The position numbers were made by a program, and so were the translations under genes. From Acetobacter sp. (GTDB lineage: Bacteria > Pseudomonadota > Alphaproteobacteria > Acetobacterales > Acetobacteraceae), in the NCBI RefSeq assembly GCF_022483985.1, contig NZ_JAKVME010000001.1, forward strand, positions 1,860,001-1,924,000: a stretch of 64,000 bases of DNA, in the 5' to 3' direction. The notes under the pieces were generated by a model. It saw only the letters and a list, made by a program, of their open reading frames with translations. It searched no databases and had not been told where the DNA came from. Of this stretch, positions 36,571 to 45,736 are shown piece after piece. Within the stretch, counting starts at the first letter, position 1, and the number at the start of each line of letters is the position of its first letter.

Positions 36571-37861
36571 GGAGGGTTCTAAAAACCTCTTGGTATTGAG
36601 GCCTACGCTGTGATTCCATTTTTCTGGTTCTGGTTGGAGGAATGGCGCTATGAAACAGGCGGGATTTTTTGACGTTGAAGAGCGGCTTGCTCGGTTAAGC
36701 GGTCTTGGCGACCAGCTTGAAGCGTTTTCCCGGACTGTGGATTTTGAGGTGTTCCGCCCGGAACTGGACAAGGCACTGGCCTATTCAGACGGGAGCAAAG
36801 GCGGGCGTCCACCGTTTGATCCGGTGCTGATGTTCAAGATCCTGGTGATCCAGACACTCAACAATCTGTCCGATGAACGGACGGAATACCTGATCAACGA
36901 CCGTCTCTCCTTCATGCGCTTTTTAGGTCTGGGGCTGTCGGACCGTGTACCTGATGCCAGAACGGTATGGCTGTTTCGAGAGCGTCTGACCCAGGCTGGT
37001 GCGATTGGTGGTCTGTTCAATCGCTTTGACGCAACCCTGCGTAACGCTGGTTATCTGCCGATGTCAGGCCAGATCCTGGATGCCACGCTGGTAGCGGCTC
37101 CGAAGCAGCGCAATACCAATGCGGAGAAGGCGGATCTGCGTGAAGGACGGATCCCTCAGGACTGGCAGGACAAGCCGTCAAAGCTGTCCCACAAGGACAG
37201 GCATGCGCGCTGGACCCTGAAGTTCACGAAAGCGAAGCGACAGGAGGACGGGAGTATCCCTGCAACAGATCTGGCCATCCCGTTCTTTGGCTATAAATCG
37301 CACATCTCCATCGACCGGAAATTTCGGCTGATCCGCAAATGGAAGACGACAGATGCCGCCGCCAGTGATGGCGCGCGATTGAGGGAGGGCCTGCTTGATA
37401 AAAGCAATACAGCTTCAACGGTCTGGGCAGACACAGCCTACCGCTCAAAAGCCAATGAGGACTTCATGGAAAAGCAGGGCTTTGTCTCGAAGGTTCACAG
37501 GAAAAAGCCGCATCTCAAGCCTATGCCACGCCATATCCAGAGATCCAACGCAGGAAAGTCCGTTATCCGGTCGCGTGTCGAGCATGTCTTTGCCGATCAG
37601 AAATCACAGACGGGGCTGTTCGTCCGAACCGTAGGCATAACGCGGGCCACCATGAGGGTCGGGCTGGCCAATATCGTCTATAATATGCGCCGCTTTCTCC
37701 TCTTGGAGCGGATTAACGCCGCCGCGTAGCAATCCAGAGCAGGAAACCATCGCTCTGCTCAAAACCCAGAGTAAAAGTTAGACCAGGGAAGCAGCAGTCA
37801 ACACGCTAAAAACCTGAAATCAGGCACAAGAGAAGTCAATCAAAGGTTTTTCGAACCCTCC
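36571..37861 (+). mobile_element. IS5-family element, copy 3 (1291 bp), with ATCT duplication
   Basis: Same ends and length as the copies at 11995 and 16749. Flanked by ATCT at 36567-36570 and 37862-37865. Excision would restore FTRYNQQES, the normal oleate hydratase reading. Confidence 0.94.
36650..37729 (+). CDS. IS5-family transposase (copy 3)
   Basis: A 359-residue transposase identical to the other two copies, all catalytic residues present. It interrupts oleate hydratase. Confidence 0.94.
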   Translation: MKQAGFFDVEERLARLSGLGDQLEAFSRTVDFEVFRPELDKALAYSDGSKGGRPPFDPVLMFKILVIQTLNNLSDERTEYLINDRLSFMRFLGLGLSDRVPDARTVWLFRERLTQAGAIGGLFNRFDATLRNAGYLPMSGQILDATLVAAPKQRNTNAEKADLREGRIPQDWQDKPSKLSHKDRHARWTLKFTKAKRQEDGSIPATDLAIPFFGYKSHISIDRKFRLIRKWKTTDAAASDGARLREGLLDKSNTASTVWADTAYRSKANEDFMEKQGFVSKVHRKKPHLKPMPRHIQRSNAGKSVIRSRVEHVFADQKSQTGLFVRTVGITRATMRVGLANIVYNMRRFLLLERINAAA

Positions 37862-37865
37862 ATCT

Positions 37866-38528
37866 GGTGAACTTCAGCGTATGCAGATCCTTCAGTCCGA
37901 GAATCTGATGCACGAACCGCGCGAGGTAGCGCTTCATCTCAATAGCGCTGTGCCAGGTCTCGAAAGCGAACATCGACCGCCAGAACAGCCAGAAGTTCGA
38001 CGCCATGAAATCGCCGGACAGCACATCCGCGATCGTCTTCCCCGCCAGCTCATCCTCATCGGTCAGAATGAGGGCAATGATCTCGCGCCGCGCCTTTCCC
38101 GTGAGTGTCAGCCTGTCACGATCGGCGAGGGGCTGCCCACGGTTGCACATGGCGCGGACCGGATTTGTGGACGGATCGGCCTGATTGACCTGCCAGACTT
38201 CATCCAGCACCGATGCATCGGGAATTTCCAGAGAGGGAATGGAACGGTACAGATCCCACAGACACTGGAACTGCTCTTCCATTTCCCGACCGCCACGGAT
38301 CAGCCAGCCGGTCTTTGCATTCCCCGCTCCGTCCAGCGCGCCACCGTCGTTGTCCGAGGCCTCAAGAATGGTGATGGCTGAGGGCGCCATGCCCGCATCC
38401 CGGATGAGGAACGCCGCCACCGCCATGCCCGCCAGTCCTCCGCCCACGATCCACGCTGACCGTCCTGCCATATCCTGTGGCGCAGGGGGCTGGACAAAAG
38501 CCTCATAATTGCTGTGGGCATATCTCAT
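37866..38528 (-). pseudogene. ohyA: oleate hydratase, 5' part
   Basis: The first ~220 codons of oleate hydratase, starting MRYAHSNYEAFVQPP, with the FAD-binding SAWIVGGGLAGMAVAAFLIRD at about residues 24-44 and the family's NAKTGWLIRGGREMEEQFQCLWDL. It ends HTLKFTR at the IS. Rejoined to the 3' part it gives a protein of normal length (about 580 residues). Confidence 0.92.
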
Positions 38529-38573
38529 GGCGCGTGTCCTTTTCCGGAAAAGGGCCGATGGCGGGTGGCATTG

Positions 38574-39392
38574 CTATTCATACGACCCCCAATGACCCGA
38601 TCTGTCCTTGCGATGTATCAAGTGCCGTGAACAGGAATGCCTCTCCCCGCAAGAGGGGACCGGCGCCGGTTTATGCTCCGCCACAGGCTCCTGCGACAGC
38701 GCGCCCGGCAGGGAAAGGCAGGCCAGAAGCCCTGCCAGAACCAGAAGAAACAGGCCGGACCACCAGCCATACAGAAAGGCGCCGGCCACGCCGCCCAGCG
38801 TGAAGGACAGCACGATGGCGGCATGCAGCCCCAGGCGTTCACGCGTAACGGTCCGTCGGGCCGGGTCAACCGGATGGAAGAAGCCCTCCAGCCAGTCCGC
38901 CAGTTCCAACCCCACATCGGTGAGCATCCCTGTCATATGGGTGGTGCGGACACGCGCCCCGGAAATGCGTGTGACCGTGGCGTTCTGGAGCCCCATGAGG
39001 AAACTCAGCCCGTAGGCCAGCACCGGATCCCGTGGCTGGGCCGAAAACAGAAAATCCACAGCCCCCAGAAGCCCAAGCAGGCAGGCTTCCAGCAGAATGC
39101 TCCGTGCGTAGATCGAGGGCAGATTGTGGCGACGGCCCGCATTGACCAGCAGCGCGGACAGCACGGCTCCTGTGACAAAGGCCAGTATCAGACCACAGCA
39201 GGACAGGACCAGTTCCATACGCCCTTCATGCAGGCCACTCGCCAGTGCGGAGACATTGCCGGTCATATTGGCCGAATAATAGCCTACGGCCAGAAACCCG
39301 GCAGCGTTCACTGCACCGGCGATGGCCGCCAGCGTACAGCCCAGACGCCTGTCGATGCTGGCGTTGCGCTCCGCCCCCTCGTGAACAAGCAC
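38574..39392 (-). CDS. DUF1275 (YoaK-like) membrane protein
   Basis: A 272-residue membrane protein of the DUF1275/YoaK family with about six helices. GAVNAAGFLAVGYYSANMTGNVSALASGL and GLQNATVTRISGARVRTTHMTGMLTDVG are the two diagnostic stretches. Function is unknown for the family. The C-terminal ~35 residues (from about QEPVAEHKP) are hydrophilic and may be an extension from rearranged DNA. It stands alone, upstream of oleate hydratase on the same strand. Confidence 0.85.
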   Translation of the reverse strand: MLVHEGAERNASIDRRLGCTLAAIAGAVNAAGFLAVGYYSANMTGNVSALASGLHEGRMELVLSCCGLILAFVTGAVLSALLVNAGRRHNLPSIYARSILLEACLLGLLGAVDFLFSAQPRDPVLAYGLSFLMGLQNATVTRISGARVRTTHMTGMLTDVGLELADWLEGFFHPVDPARRTVTRERLGLHAAIVLSFTLGGVAGAFLYGWWSGLFLLVLAGLLACLSLPGALSQEPVAEHKPAPVPSCGERHSCSRHLIHRKDRSGHWGSYE

Positions 39393-39614
39393 CTGAGCCT
39401 CCCATCGTGACTGACCGCATGATGAGACTCCGTGTTCATCGGTTTCCCCTGACAGCGATCTTTTTTATCGGCGGAATAGTAACAGCCGCCCTCTTTCGAC
39501 AAAGCTTCCTGTTTTCAATTTCTTATAACGATATCTTACCGGATTACGAATTGCCACAAATGTGGCGCGATACGCTCTCCAGATAGATGAATCTTGACTC
39601 CCCACGCCAATAAA

Positions 39615-39629
39615 GAACACATAGAGAAC
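39615..39629 (+). promoter_or_regulatory. LexA box (alphaproteobacterial type)
   Basis: GAAC-N7-GAAC (39615-39618 and 39626-39629), the alphaproteobacterial LexA consensus, directly adjoining TATAAT at 39631-39636, 47 bases upstream of the imuA stub start. Confidence 0.8.
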
Positions 39630-39675
39630 ATATAATCAGGAAACCCACCAGGACGAATGGATACTGAGTCGTGAC

Positions 39676-39783
39676 ATGACTGCCAAACCCCAGAAAAAAC
39701 CCGGTCTGGAGACGCTGCGGGCTGCGATCAGCCGTCTCGAAGGGCACAGCGACCGGCGCCGTACGGTGCTGCCCTTCCCGTAA
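39676..39783 (+). pseudogene. imuA: imuA (SOS mutagenesis protein), 5' stub
   Basis: ATG 39676 opens a 35-codon frame: MTAKPQKKPGLETLRAAISR followed by LEGHSDRRRTVLPF. The arrangement resembles the start of ImuA proteins (an LR..ISRLE helix and RRR-V-LPF). It stops at 39781-39783, where transposase DNA begins. ImuA works with ImuB and DnaE2 in error-prone translesion synthesis; no imuB is present, and a dnaE2 remnant lies at 58645. Confidence 0.65.
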
Positions 39784-40537
39784 CGCTCGGGCGCAAGAAT
39801 GCACTGTTCGCAGGCAATGAAGGCGGGGCTGGTCGCTGGGCGATTGGTACTCGTGGACGAAGCGGGGTGGACAATCGGCTGTTTGTCGATGCCATCCTAT
39901 GGATGGCCGGCAATGCGGCAAAATGGCGCGATCTGCCGGAGGCTTTCGGCAAATGGACCGGGGTTCATGCGCGCTTCCGTCGGTGGTCGCACGCAGGGGT
40001 ATGGGAGAGGCTTTTCCATGCCCAGGCCGACACGCCGGACTTTGAATACGTCCTGATCGACAGCACCATTTCGAAGGTCCACGCCGATGCGACCGGCGCA
40101 AAAGGGGGGCTGAAGCTGCCGCCATTGGTCGCTCACGCGGTGGGTTGACGACCAAACTTCATGCCGCCGTCGATGCCATCGGCTTGCCAATCCGTATCCA
40201 TCCGACGCCAGGCCAATATGGCGACCGTCCGCAGGCCGAAGCCTTGCTGAACGGCTTGACGGGCATCAGCCACGTCATTGCCGATGCCGCCTATGACGCC
40301 GATCCTCTCCGGGCGTTCATCATCAACGACCTCGGTGCAACGCCTCAGATCAAGGCCAATCTTAGTCGCGCCACGACGCCGCCGATCGACTGGCGGCTCT
40401 ACAAGGAACGCCATCAGGTCAAATGCTTCTTCAATAAACTCAAACGCTTCCGGAGAATCGCGTTGCGATGCGAAAAGACAGTCATCGCCTTCATGGGCTT
40501 CGTTCATCTCGCCTGCGCCATGATCTGGTTACGTTAA
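39784..40537 (+). mobile_element. IS5-family (IS427-like) element with two-frame transposase
   Basis: First frame: VDNRLFVDAILWMAGNAAKW, then WRDLPEAFGKW and FEYVLIDSTISKVHADATGAKGG (Asp present). Second frame from about 40130: LTTKLHAAVDAIGLP, VIADAAYDADPLRAF and KCFFNKLKRFRRIALRCEK (Asp and Glu present). They join at AAAAGGGGGG (about 40099-40110), which could be a programmed -1 frameshift site or a one-base deletion. The N-terminal ~20-30 codons and the left terminal repeat were not found, so the element is probably incomplete on the left. Confidence 0.75.
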
Positions 40538-40764
40538 ATGCAGACAGCGCCAAGTGTAGTCCGCATTCTCGCGGCGGCAATCCGCTCCTCTTCACTAAAA
40601 TCATTCTGTTCAGTATGCGGATCGTCAACTCGACAGCAGTCATAATTTTGAAACAACTGTGGACGAGTCATCCGCTCGTCCCCCAGCCAGTACAGATCAT
40701 TCCTCTTCAGTCTTCTTATAAAGTCTGAATTAACATCCTATCCACAAACAAATGGGACTTGAGC

Positions 40765-43305
40765 CTAAAATGAACTGGAAAATGTTGCCATCATGGTAAA
40801 CCCGTATCCCAGATAATATGTTGGAGATGATCCTTTAACTACATAACTATTTTTGCTAATAACATCATGTGAATTTGATGTAACGGACGCAGGACCGGCA
40901 AGATGGTGAAGGTCGCTAATATTTAAAAAATTCAACTTTATCTTAGGCGATTTCATATATGAAAATGACGGCAAATTCGCTCCCACTGCAATGTCTCCAC
41001 GTAGTTGTGAAGGCATGCGCTCATCGTTTATGAAAGTTGTATACTGTTTGCCGGTATACCGAAGATCAAAATTACCAAAAAACAACCCGTCGTTATAAGA
41101 TAGCCCAAATGACGCTTGATATGCTGGTGTCTGTGTCGCGTATTTTCCTTTGGTGTTTAATGCGACAGACTCGCAGGATCCTGTGTTGTTACATCCCTGA
41201 GTTAAGAAATCGCTGTCATTTATGGCGTGAACAAATTCAAAGTTCGCATAAGGGCTAAAATGCCAAAATGGACGAGTTCCCACTTCAACGTCGACACCAC
41301 GTGTTGTTTGAGATCCGACATTAATAGTTGAACTGATCAAATCTCCATTGTAATTTTCAAGCGTCGATACCTGCCTATTCTTAAAATCATAATTAAATAA
41401 CGTCGCAGATGCATGAAGTAGGTTTGATTGATAACGGTATCCCAATTCTTCCTTAATTGCGTACTCAGGACGTTCATTAGTTGTACCCTTTTGAGAAACA
41501 TCTCCGGTTGAAAGACTGTAAGAATTAAAAAAACTCTGTCCCAACGGGGCTCGCATGCCCGTACTCACATTAAAGAAAATTTGATTCTGTCTGTTGAACT
41601 TATAAAGTGCAGAAAATTCTGGCAATGGTTCTGTAATGTTTTGGCCTACTGCATATTGTGAACCTGGCAGATGGTTCGCCCCGAAACGGTCAAGCATGAT
41701 AACTTTAATTCCTACATTAATTGTAAGTTTCTTGTTTAGAAATGTAATTTTATCCCCGGCGAATAATGAATTTGCTTGAGTAATCAAATTCCAGTCCAAT
41801 GCCCGAAGTTGAATGTCATTATTGTATCGCAACGCAAATCGAGAAGCTTTCCAAATATTTACGGGTTCGCCCGTTTGTCCTAGAGGTACCATATCAACAT
41901 AATTGGTATTATCATCGTATTCATACCAATCACCAAATACAAAATCATGATTGTGCCATGAGTAGTTAATTTTTGCCGTGATTCCCGCACGAGAATCAAG
42001 GAACACATATCGCGATGCTGCCGGTGCAGAACCAGTAGCATCAGTAAATGGTATTGCTCCAGGACCATCCATATATGTAGTACCGTAATACGAACCAGAC
42101 GGATTAACGGTGCTACCGTAAGTCACATTACCCCATCCTCTCCAGACGTAGGGAAGAACATTGAGTTTCAGATGATCTGTCAAAGTAAAACTTGAAGGAA
42201 GCGCAGCGTTAACATCCATCCATTCATTACGTTGATTTTTCCAATATGACGCATTATTCGCTGCACTTCCTGATGGATTGAACGTCGCTCCATAATAATT
42301 TGAATTTCCTTTTTGCTTCCAGTCTGTCATCGTCGGATTATAATATTGAGCTAGGTCTGCATCAGACCATGAAAATATTGCAGAAATACGATTGCCATCA
42401 CCCCACTCCTTTAGGGCTTTTGCATCGATATGCTTTCTATGATCAATCCCAGGGCCATTCCAGTGATGGTCAAGGAAATTAGAAAAAGATACCCATGCCC
42501 GGATACCTGATTGACCTATCTCTCCAGTCTGAATTCGGCCAAATTCTTTTTGAGCATTGTATTTGCCGACCATATATTCAGCATAGCCACCTGCTTTTTT
42601 AGAAGGATCAATAGTTGTATAGGATAACACACCACCAAGAGCGCTAAAGATAGGCAGGTCGAGGCTCGAAGCTCCTTGACTTAAACGAACTTGATCAAGG
42701 TTTTCGACGTCAACTAACTGAGTAGGATAAATTGCGCCCGCAGTCGTATCATTCTGCGGCGTACCATCCGAAAGATAACCAATCTCGGCCGAGTTCAGTC
42801 CTCGAACCGTAAAATTCACATTATTAGTGACACCATAGGGATCTGCCGCTGTGACATTAGCTCCCGGCATATTCTGAGCTATTTGAAGTATATTTCCTTG
42901 TGGAGGACGCATAGCGATATATGCACGATCTACGACACTCATGGCGCTTGGAGTTGACAGATTAATCATCCGTCCTCCACCAACGGCACCATGTCGAACG
43001 GAGCTAACATGAACTTCTTCTGACTTTGTTGCTGCAAAGGAACTTATTTTCTTTTTTTGTGATTGATTGACTCTCATATGTTTAGGAATCACTGGTTTGC
43101 GGTTTTTATTGGTTTTTGTGAATTTATTAGAAATAGAACTTTCGCGATGAATTTTTACATCGTTAGCAAAGGAATAGCTTGAACATAGAGCAAACGATGA
43201 GATAAAAGTAAGACAAAAGCTCAGTCTATAGAATTTTTTTTCTATATATCTCAAAATTATTTGGTTAGTTGCATTTGATGTGCCGCACAAAGAAATACTT
43301 GCCAT
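40765..43305 (-). CDS. TonB-dependent outer-membrane receptor
   Basis: An 846-residue receptor. The signal peptide covers about residues 28-48 (LSFCLTFISSFALCSSYSFA) after an unusually long N-terminus. A lysine-rich linker comes next, and then the plug domain (about 115-230, with VNFTVRGLNSAEIGYLSDGTPQND and LSQGASSLDLP). The 22-strand barrel ends in the aromatic residue typical of outer-membrane proteins (SSSF). It takes up a siderophore or other large ligand using TonB/ExbBD energy. GC content is much lower than its neighbours, suggesting recent acquisition. The ~250 bases upstream are AT-rich and hold its promoter; no ferric-uptake-type box was identified. The ligand is unknown. Confidence 0.9.
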   Translation of the reverse strand: MASISLCGTSNATNQIILRYIEKKFYRLSFCLTFISSFALCSSYSFANDVKIHRESSISNKFTKTNKNRKPVIPKHMRVNQSQKKKISSFAATKSEEVHVSSVRHGAVGGGRMINLSTPSAMSVVDRAYIAMRPPQGNILQIAQNMPGANVTAADPYGVTNNVNFTVRGLNSAEIGYLSDGTPQNDTTAGAIYPTQLVDVENLDQVRLSQGASSLDLPIFSALGGVLSYTTIDPSKKAGGYAEYMVGKYNAQKEFGRIQTGEIGQSGIRAWVSFSNFLDHHWNGPGIDHRKHIDAKALKEWGDGNRISAIFSWSDADLAQYYNPTMTDWKQKGNSNYYGATFNPSGSAANNASYWKNQRNEWMDVNAALPSSFTLTDHLKLNVLPYVWRGWGNVTYGSTVNPSGSYYGTTYMDGPGAIPFTDATGSAPAASRYVFLDSRAGITAKINYSWHNHDFVFGDWYEYDDNTNYVDMVPLGQTGEPVNIWKASRFALRYNNDIQLRALDWNLITQANSLFAGDKITFLNKKLTINVGIKVIMLDRFGANHLPGSQYAVGQNITEPLPEFSALYKFNRQNQIFFNVSTGMRAPLGQSFFNSYSLSTGDVSQKGTTNERPEYAIKEELGYRYQSNLLHASATLFNYDFKNRQVSTLENYNGDLISSTINVGSQTTRGVDVEVGTRPFWHFSPYANFEFVHAINDSDFLTQGCNNTGSCESVALNTKGKYATQTPAYQASFGLSYNDGLFFGNFDLRYTGKQYTTFINDERMPSQLRGDIAVGANLPSFSYMKSPKIKLNFLNISDLHHLAGPASVTSNSHDVISKNSYVVKGSSPTYYLGYGFTMMATFSSSF

Positions 43306-43558
43306 TTTTTTCCTCCACAGTTACATACGGACATTTACGAACTACATAAATTCATTTATTTATATGTACTTATCATTTAATTGGATTATTAATTATCTAT
43401 TAGGATAAATGTATTCAATTTACTTACAATACGTCAAACACTTCTTATCCATATATACGTTCCGATATAGCAACGATAGACTCGTTAATCGGCATTTGGG
43501 AATTGACAAGATAACAGCCTGTAATGCGCTCTAGACATTAATAGTTGATAGATTCGGT

Positions 43559-44379
43559 TCAGGAGCCCTGGGAGGCAGCGGGAGAATGGTGATATTGTAG
43601 GGAACATCCAGCTTCTGACTGGTATGCCATGAGGCCTGCAGCCGCTCCCTTTTCAGGACAGATGGCCCCGAAGATCCACGCGGATCTGGTGCGCAGCAAG
43701 GCCTTGAGTTTTGAGAAGACCATCTCGATGGGATTGAAGTCCGGGCTGTAGGGCGGGAGGAACATCAGTTCCGTCCCTGCCTGCTCAATGGCCTTCTGTG
43801 CCGCCGGAAGGTTGTCCGTCACGACGATATTGCCCGGCTTCAGTGTCGGGATAAGAACCCGTTCGACATAGACCTGAAAGATCGTGAAAGATCGTGCCGT
43901 TCATGGGGCCATCATGCACGAAGGGCGCGATCGTGCCTGTCAGACGCAGCCCACCGGTGAAGGTCGTGGTTTTCCAGTGGTCGTGCAGCACACCGGCCCG
44001 GCAGCCTTCTCCGCGTAAGACACGCCCGCTCAGTCGGCCATCTTTGTGGAGAGGCTGGTTTCGTCAATGAACACCATACGCTGCGGACGATCCCGACGGC
44101 CCGTTCGTTTTTCAGGCGCGCCATCATGTCGTTGAGCGTGATGTCTTTTTGCGCTTCGATCATGCCAGCAATGAACGCTTCATGCGCGTCCAGCCGTGAC
44201 CCGCGCGGCTTGCCCTGACGACGGGGCGTCCGCTCGCCGCTTTCGCGTTCACGACGCAGCCAGCGGATCGCCGTCGAAATCCCAACACCGAACCGCGCCG
44301 CAATCGAGCGGGTTGATGCCCCGGCCGTTCCAGCTTCCAGAACCCGCTTCCGAAGATCATCACTCAATGCTCGTGCCAT
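43559..44379 (-). pseudogene. IS630-family transposase with several frameshifts
   Basis: Starts MARALSDDLRKRVLEAGTAG with an HTH (SIAARFGVGISTAIRWL). In other frames it continues as HWKTTTFTGGLRLTGTIAP, then [19 protein letters not shown] and [20 protein letters not shown], the family's end with the catalytic Glu. At least three frame breaks make it inactive. It differs from the IS630 remnant at 34396. Confidence 0.85.
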
Positions 44380-44464
44380 CACCGTCTCCATCAATGGAAA
44401 ACGGTGAATCATACTGCGCCTTCAGTGTCATCTCTCGATTCAGAGTTCAGTGGAATTGCTCTAA

Positions 44465-45736
44465 TTACCAGCCGCTCGCCGCATCGATTGTCTTCTCATC
44501 GCCGAGGTATAATGTCGACACAGAAGGAGAAGAGGTTGAAATCACTAGACCTTTTCGCAGCACGTACAGTCGTTCCGAACGGAGACGAATAGCATCCATA
44601 ATTGAGCGTGCCTGAAGAATGATAAGATCGGCGTCTTTGCCGACTTCCAGACCATAATTGTCCAAATGCATAATCCGTGCTGGTAGTGTCGTGATCCCCG
44701 CAAAACAAGCCGAAATCTGGTCGGCACCGGTCATATGTGCACCATGGACTGCCATGGAAGCCACTTCAAGCATGTCGTGACTGCCAAGGCCGTACCAGGG
44801 ATCCATCACGCAATCATGGCCGAGTCCCACAGGAATACCTGCAGCCAGGAGTTCAGGAATACGGGTCATGCCCCGACGACGAGGATAGGTGTCGAAGCGC
44901 CCCTGCAACGTCATATTCACCAAAGGATTGGCGATCGCCGCCACTCCTGATTCCGCCATCAGCGAAATCAGCTTGTCGGCATAGGCATTGTCCATCGAAT
45001 GCATGGACGTCAGATGTGAGCCCGTCACACGCCCCTGCAAGGAAAACTCGACGCTACAAGCAGCCATGGTTTCTATATGACGGGATTCTGGGTCATCATT
45101 TTCGTCGCAATGCATGTCGACGAGCAGACCGTTGTTTGCAGCAAGACGGAACAGTTCATGAATGCTTCTGTCGCCTTCGCTCCGGGACCGCTCGTAATGA
45201 GGGATCCCACCGACGACGTCGAGCCCCATATCCAATGCCTGCTTGAGCAGCTTTTCTGCGTCAGGCTTGCGGAAAAAACCATCCTGCGGAAACGCTACAA
45301 GTTGGATTGTCATCCACGGCTTCATATCTTCACGGAGATTCAGGAGCGCACGCACTCCCTTAAATTCGGGGTCGCCAATATCGACATGGCTCCGAATAGC
45401 GAACGTGCCCTTTGTTAGTGATTTCTCACAAAGCCGGCGTGCGCGCTCGTAAATTCCTTGCTCAGTCAGGGATGATTTGATCGAGCGCCAGTTGCGGATA
45501 CCTTCGAACAGCGTGCCGCTTTGGTTGGGAGGCGCCAGTTTCGACGTCAATGTATAATCAAGATGAAAATGGCTATCCACGAAAGGAGGTGACACAAGAT
45601 AGAATTGTGCGTCGATTTCCTGTCCGGCATCGCCTTTCAACTCAGGTTCCATCACTGCGATCAGACCGTCCCGCACTCCGATGTCGACATTACGGCCATC
45701 TGGAAGAGTGGCGTTGCGAATAATCAGATCAAGCAT
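44465..45736 (-). CDS. cytosine/creatinine deaminase-type amidohydrolase
   Basis: A 423-residue metal-dependent amidohydrolase of the CodA group. Metal ligands are visible in VDSHFHLD (about residue 55), the mid-protein VDMHCDEND and GLGHDCVMDPW near 310. Cytosine deaminases of this group can also deaminate creatinine to N-methylhydantoin. Because the other operon genes encode N-methylhydantoinase and N-carbamoylsarcosine amidase, creatinine (or a close analogue) is the likely substrate here. It is the last gene of the five-gene operon and overlaps the permease by 8 bases. Cytosine remains an alternative substrate. Confidence 0.85.
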   Translation of the reverse strand: MLDLIIRNATLPDGRNVDIGVRDGLIAVMEPELKGDAGQEIDAQFYLVSPPFVDSHFHLDYTLTSKLAPPNQSGTLFEGIRNWRSIKSSLTEQGIYERARRLCEKSLTKGTFAIRSHVDIGDPEFKGVRALLNLREDMKPWMTIQLVAFPQDGFFRKPDAEKLLKQALDMGLDVVGGIPHYERSRSEGDRSIHELFRLAANNGLLVDMHCDENDDPESRHIETMAACSVEFSLQGRVTGSHLTSMHSMDNAYADKLISLMAESGVAAIANPLVNMTLQGRFDTYPRRRGMTRIPELLAAGIPVGLGHDCVMDPWYGLGSHDMLEVASMAVHGAHMTGADQISACFAGITTLPARIMHLDNYGLEVGKDADLIILQARSIMDAIRLRSERLYVLRKGLVISTSSPSVSTLYLGDEKTIDAASGW

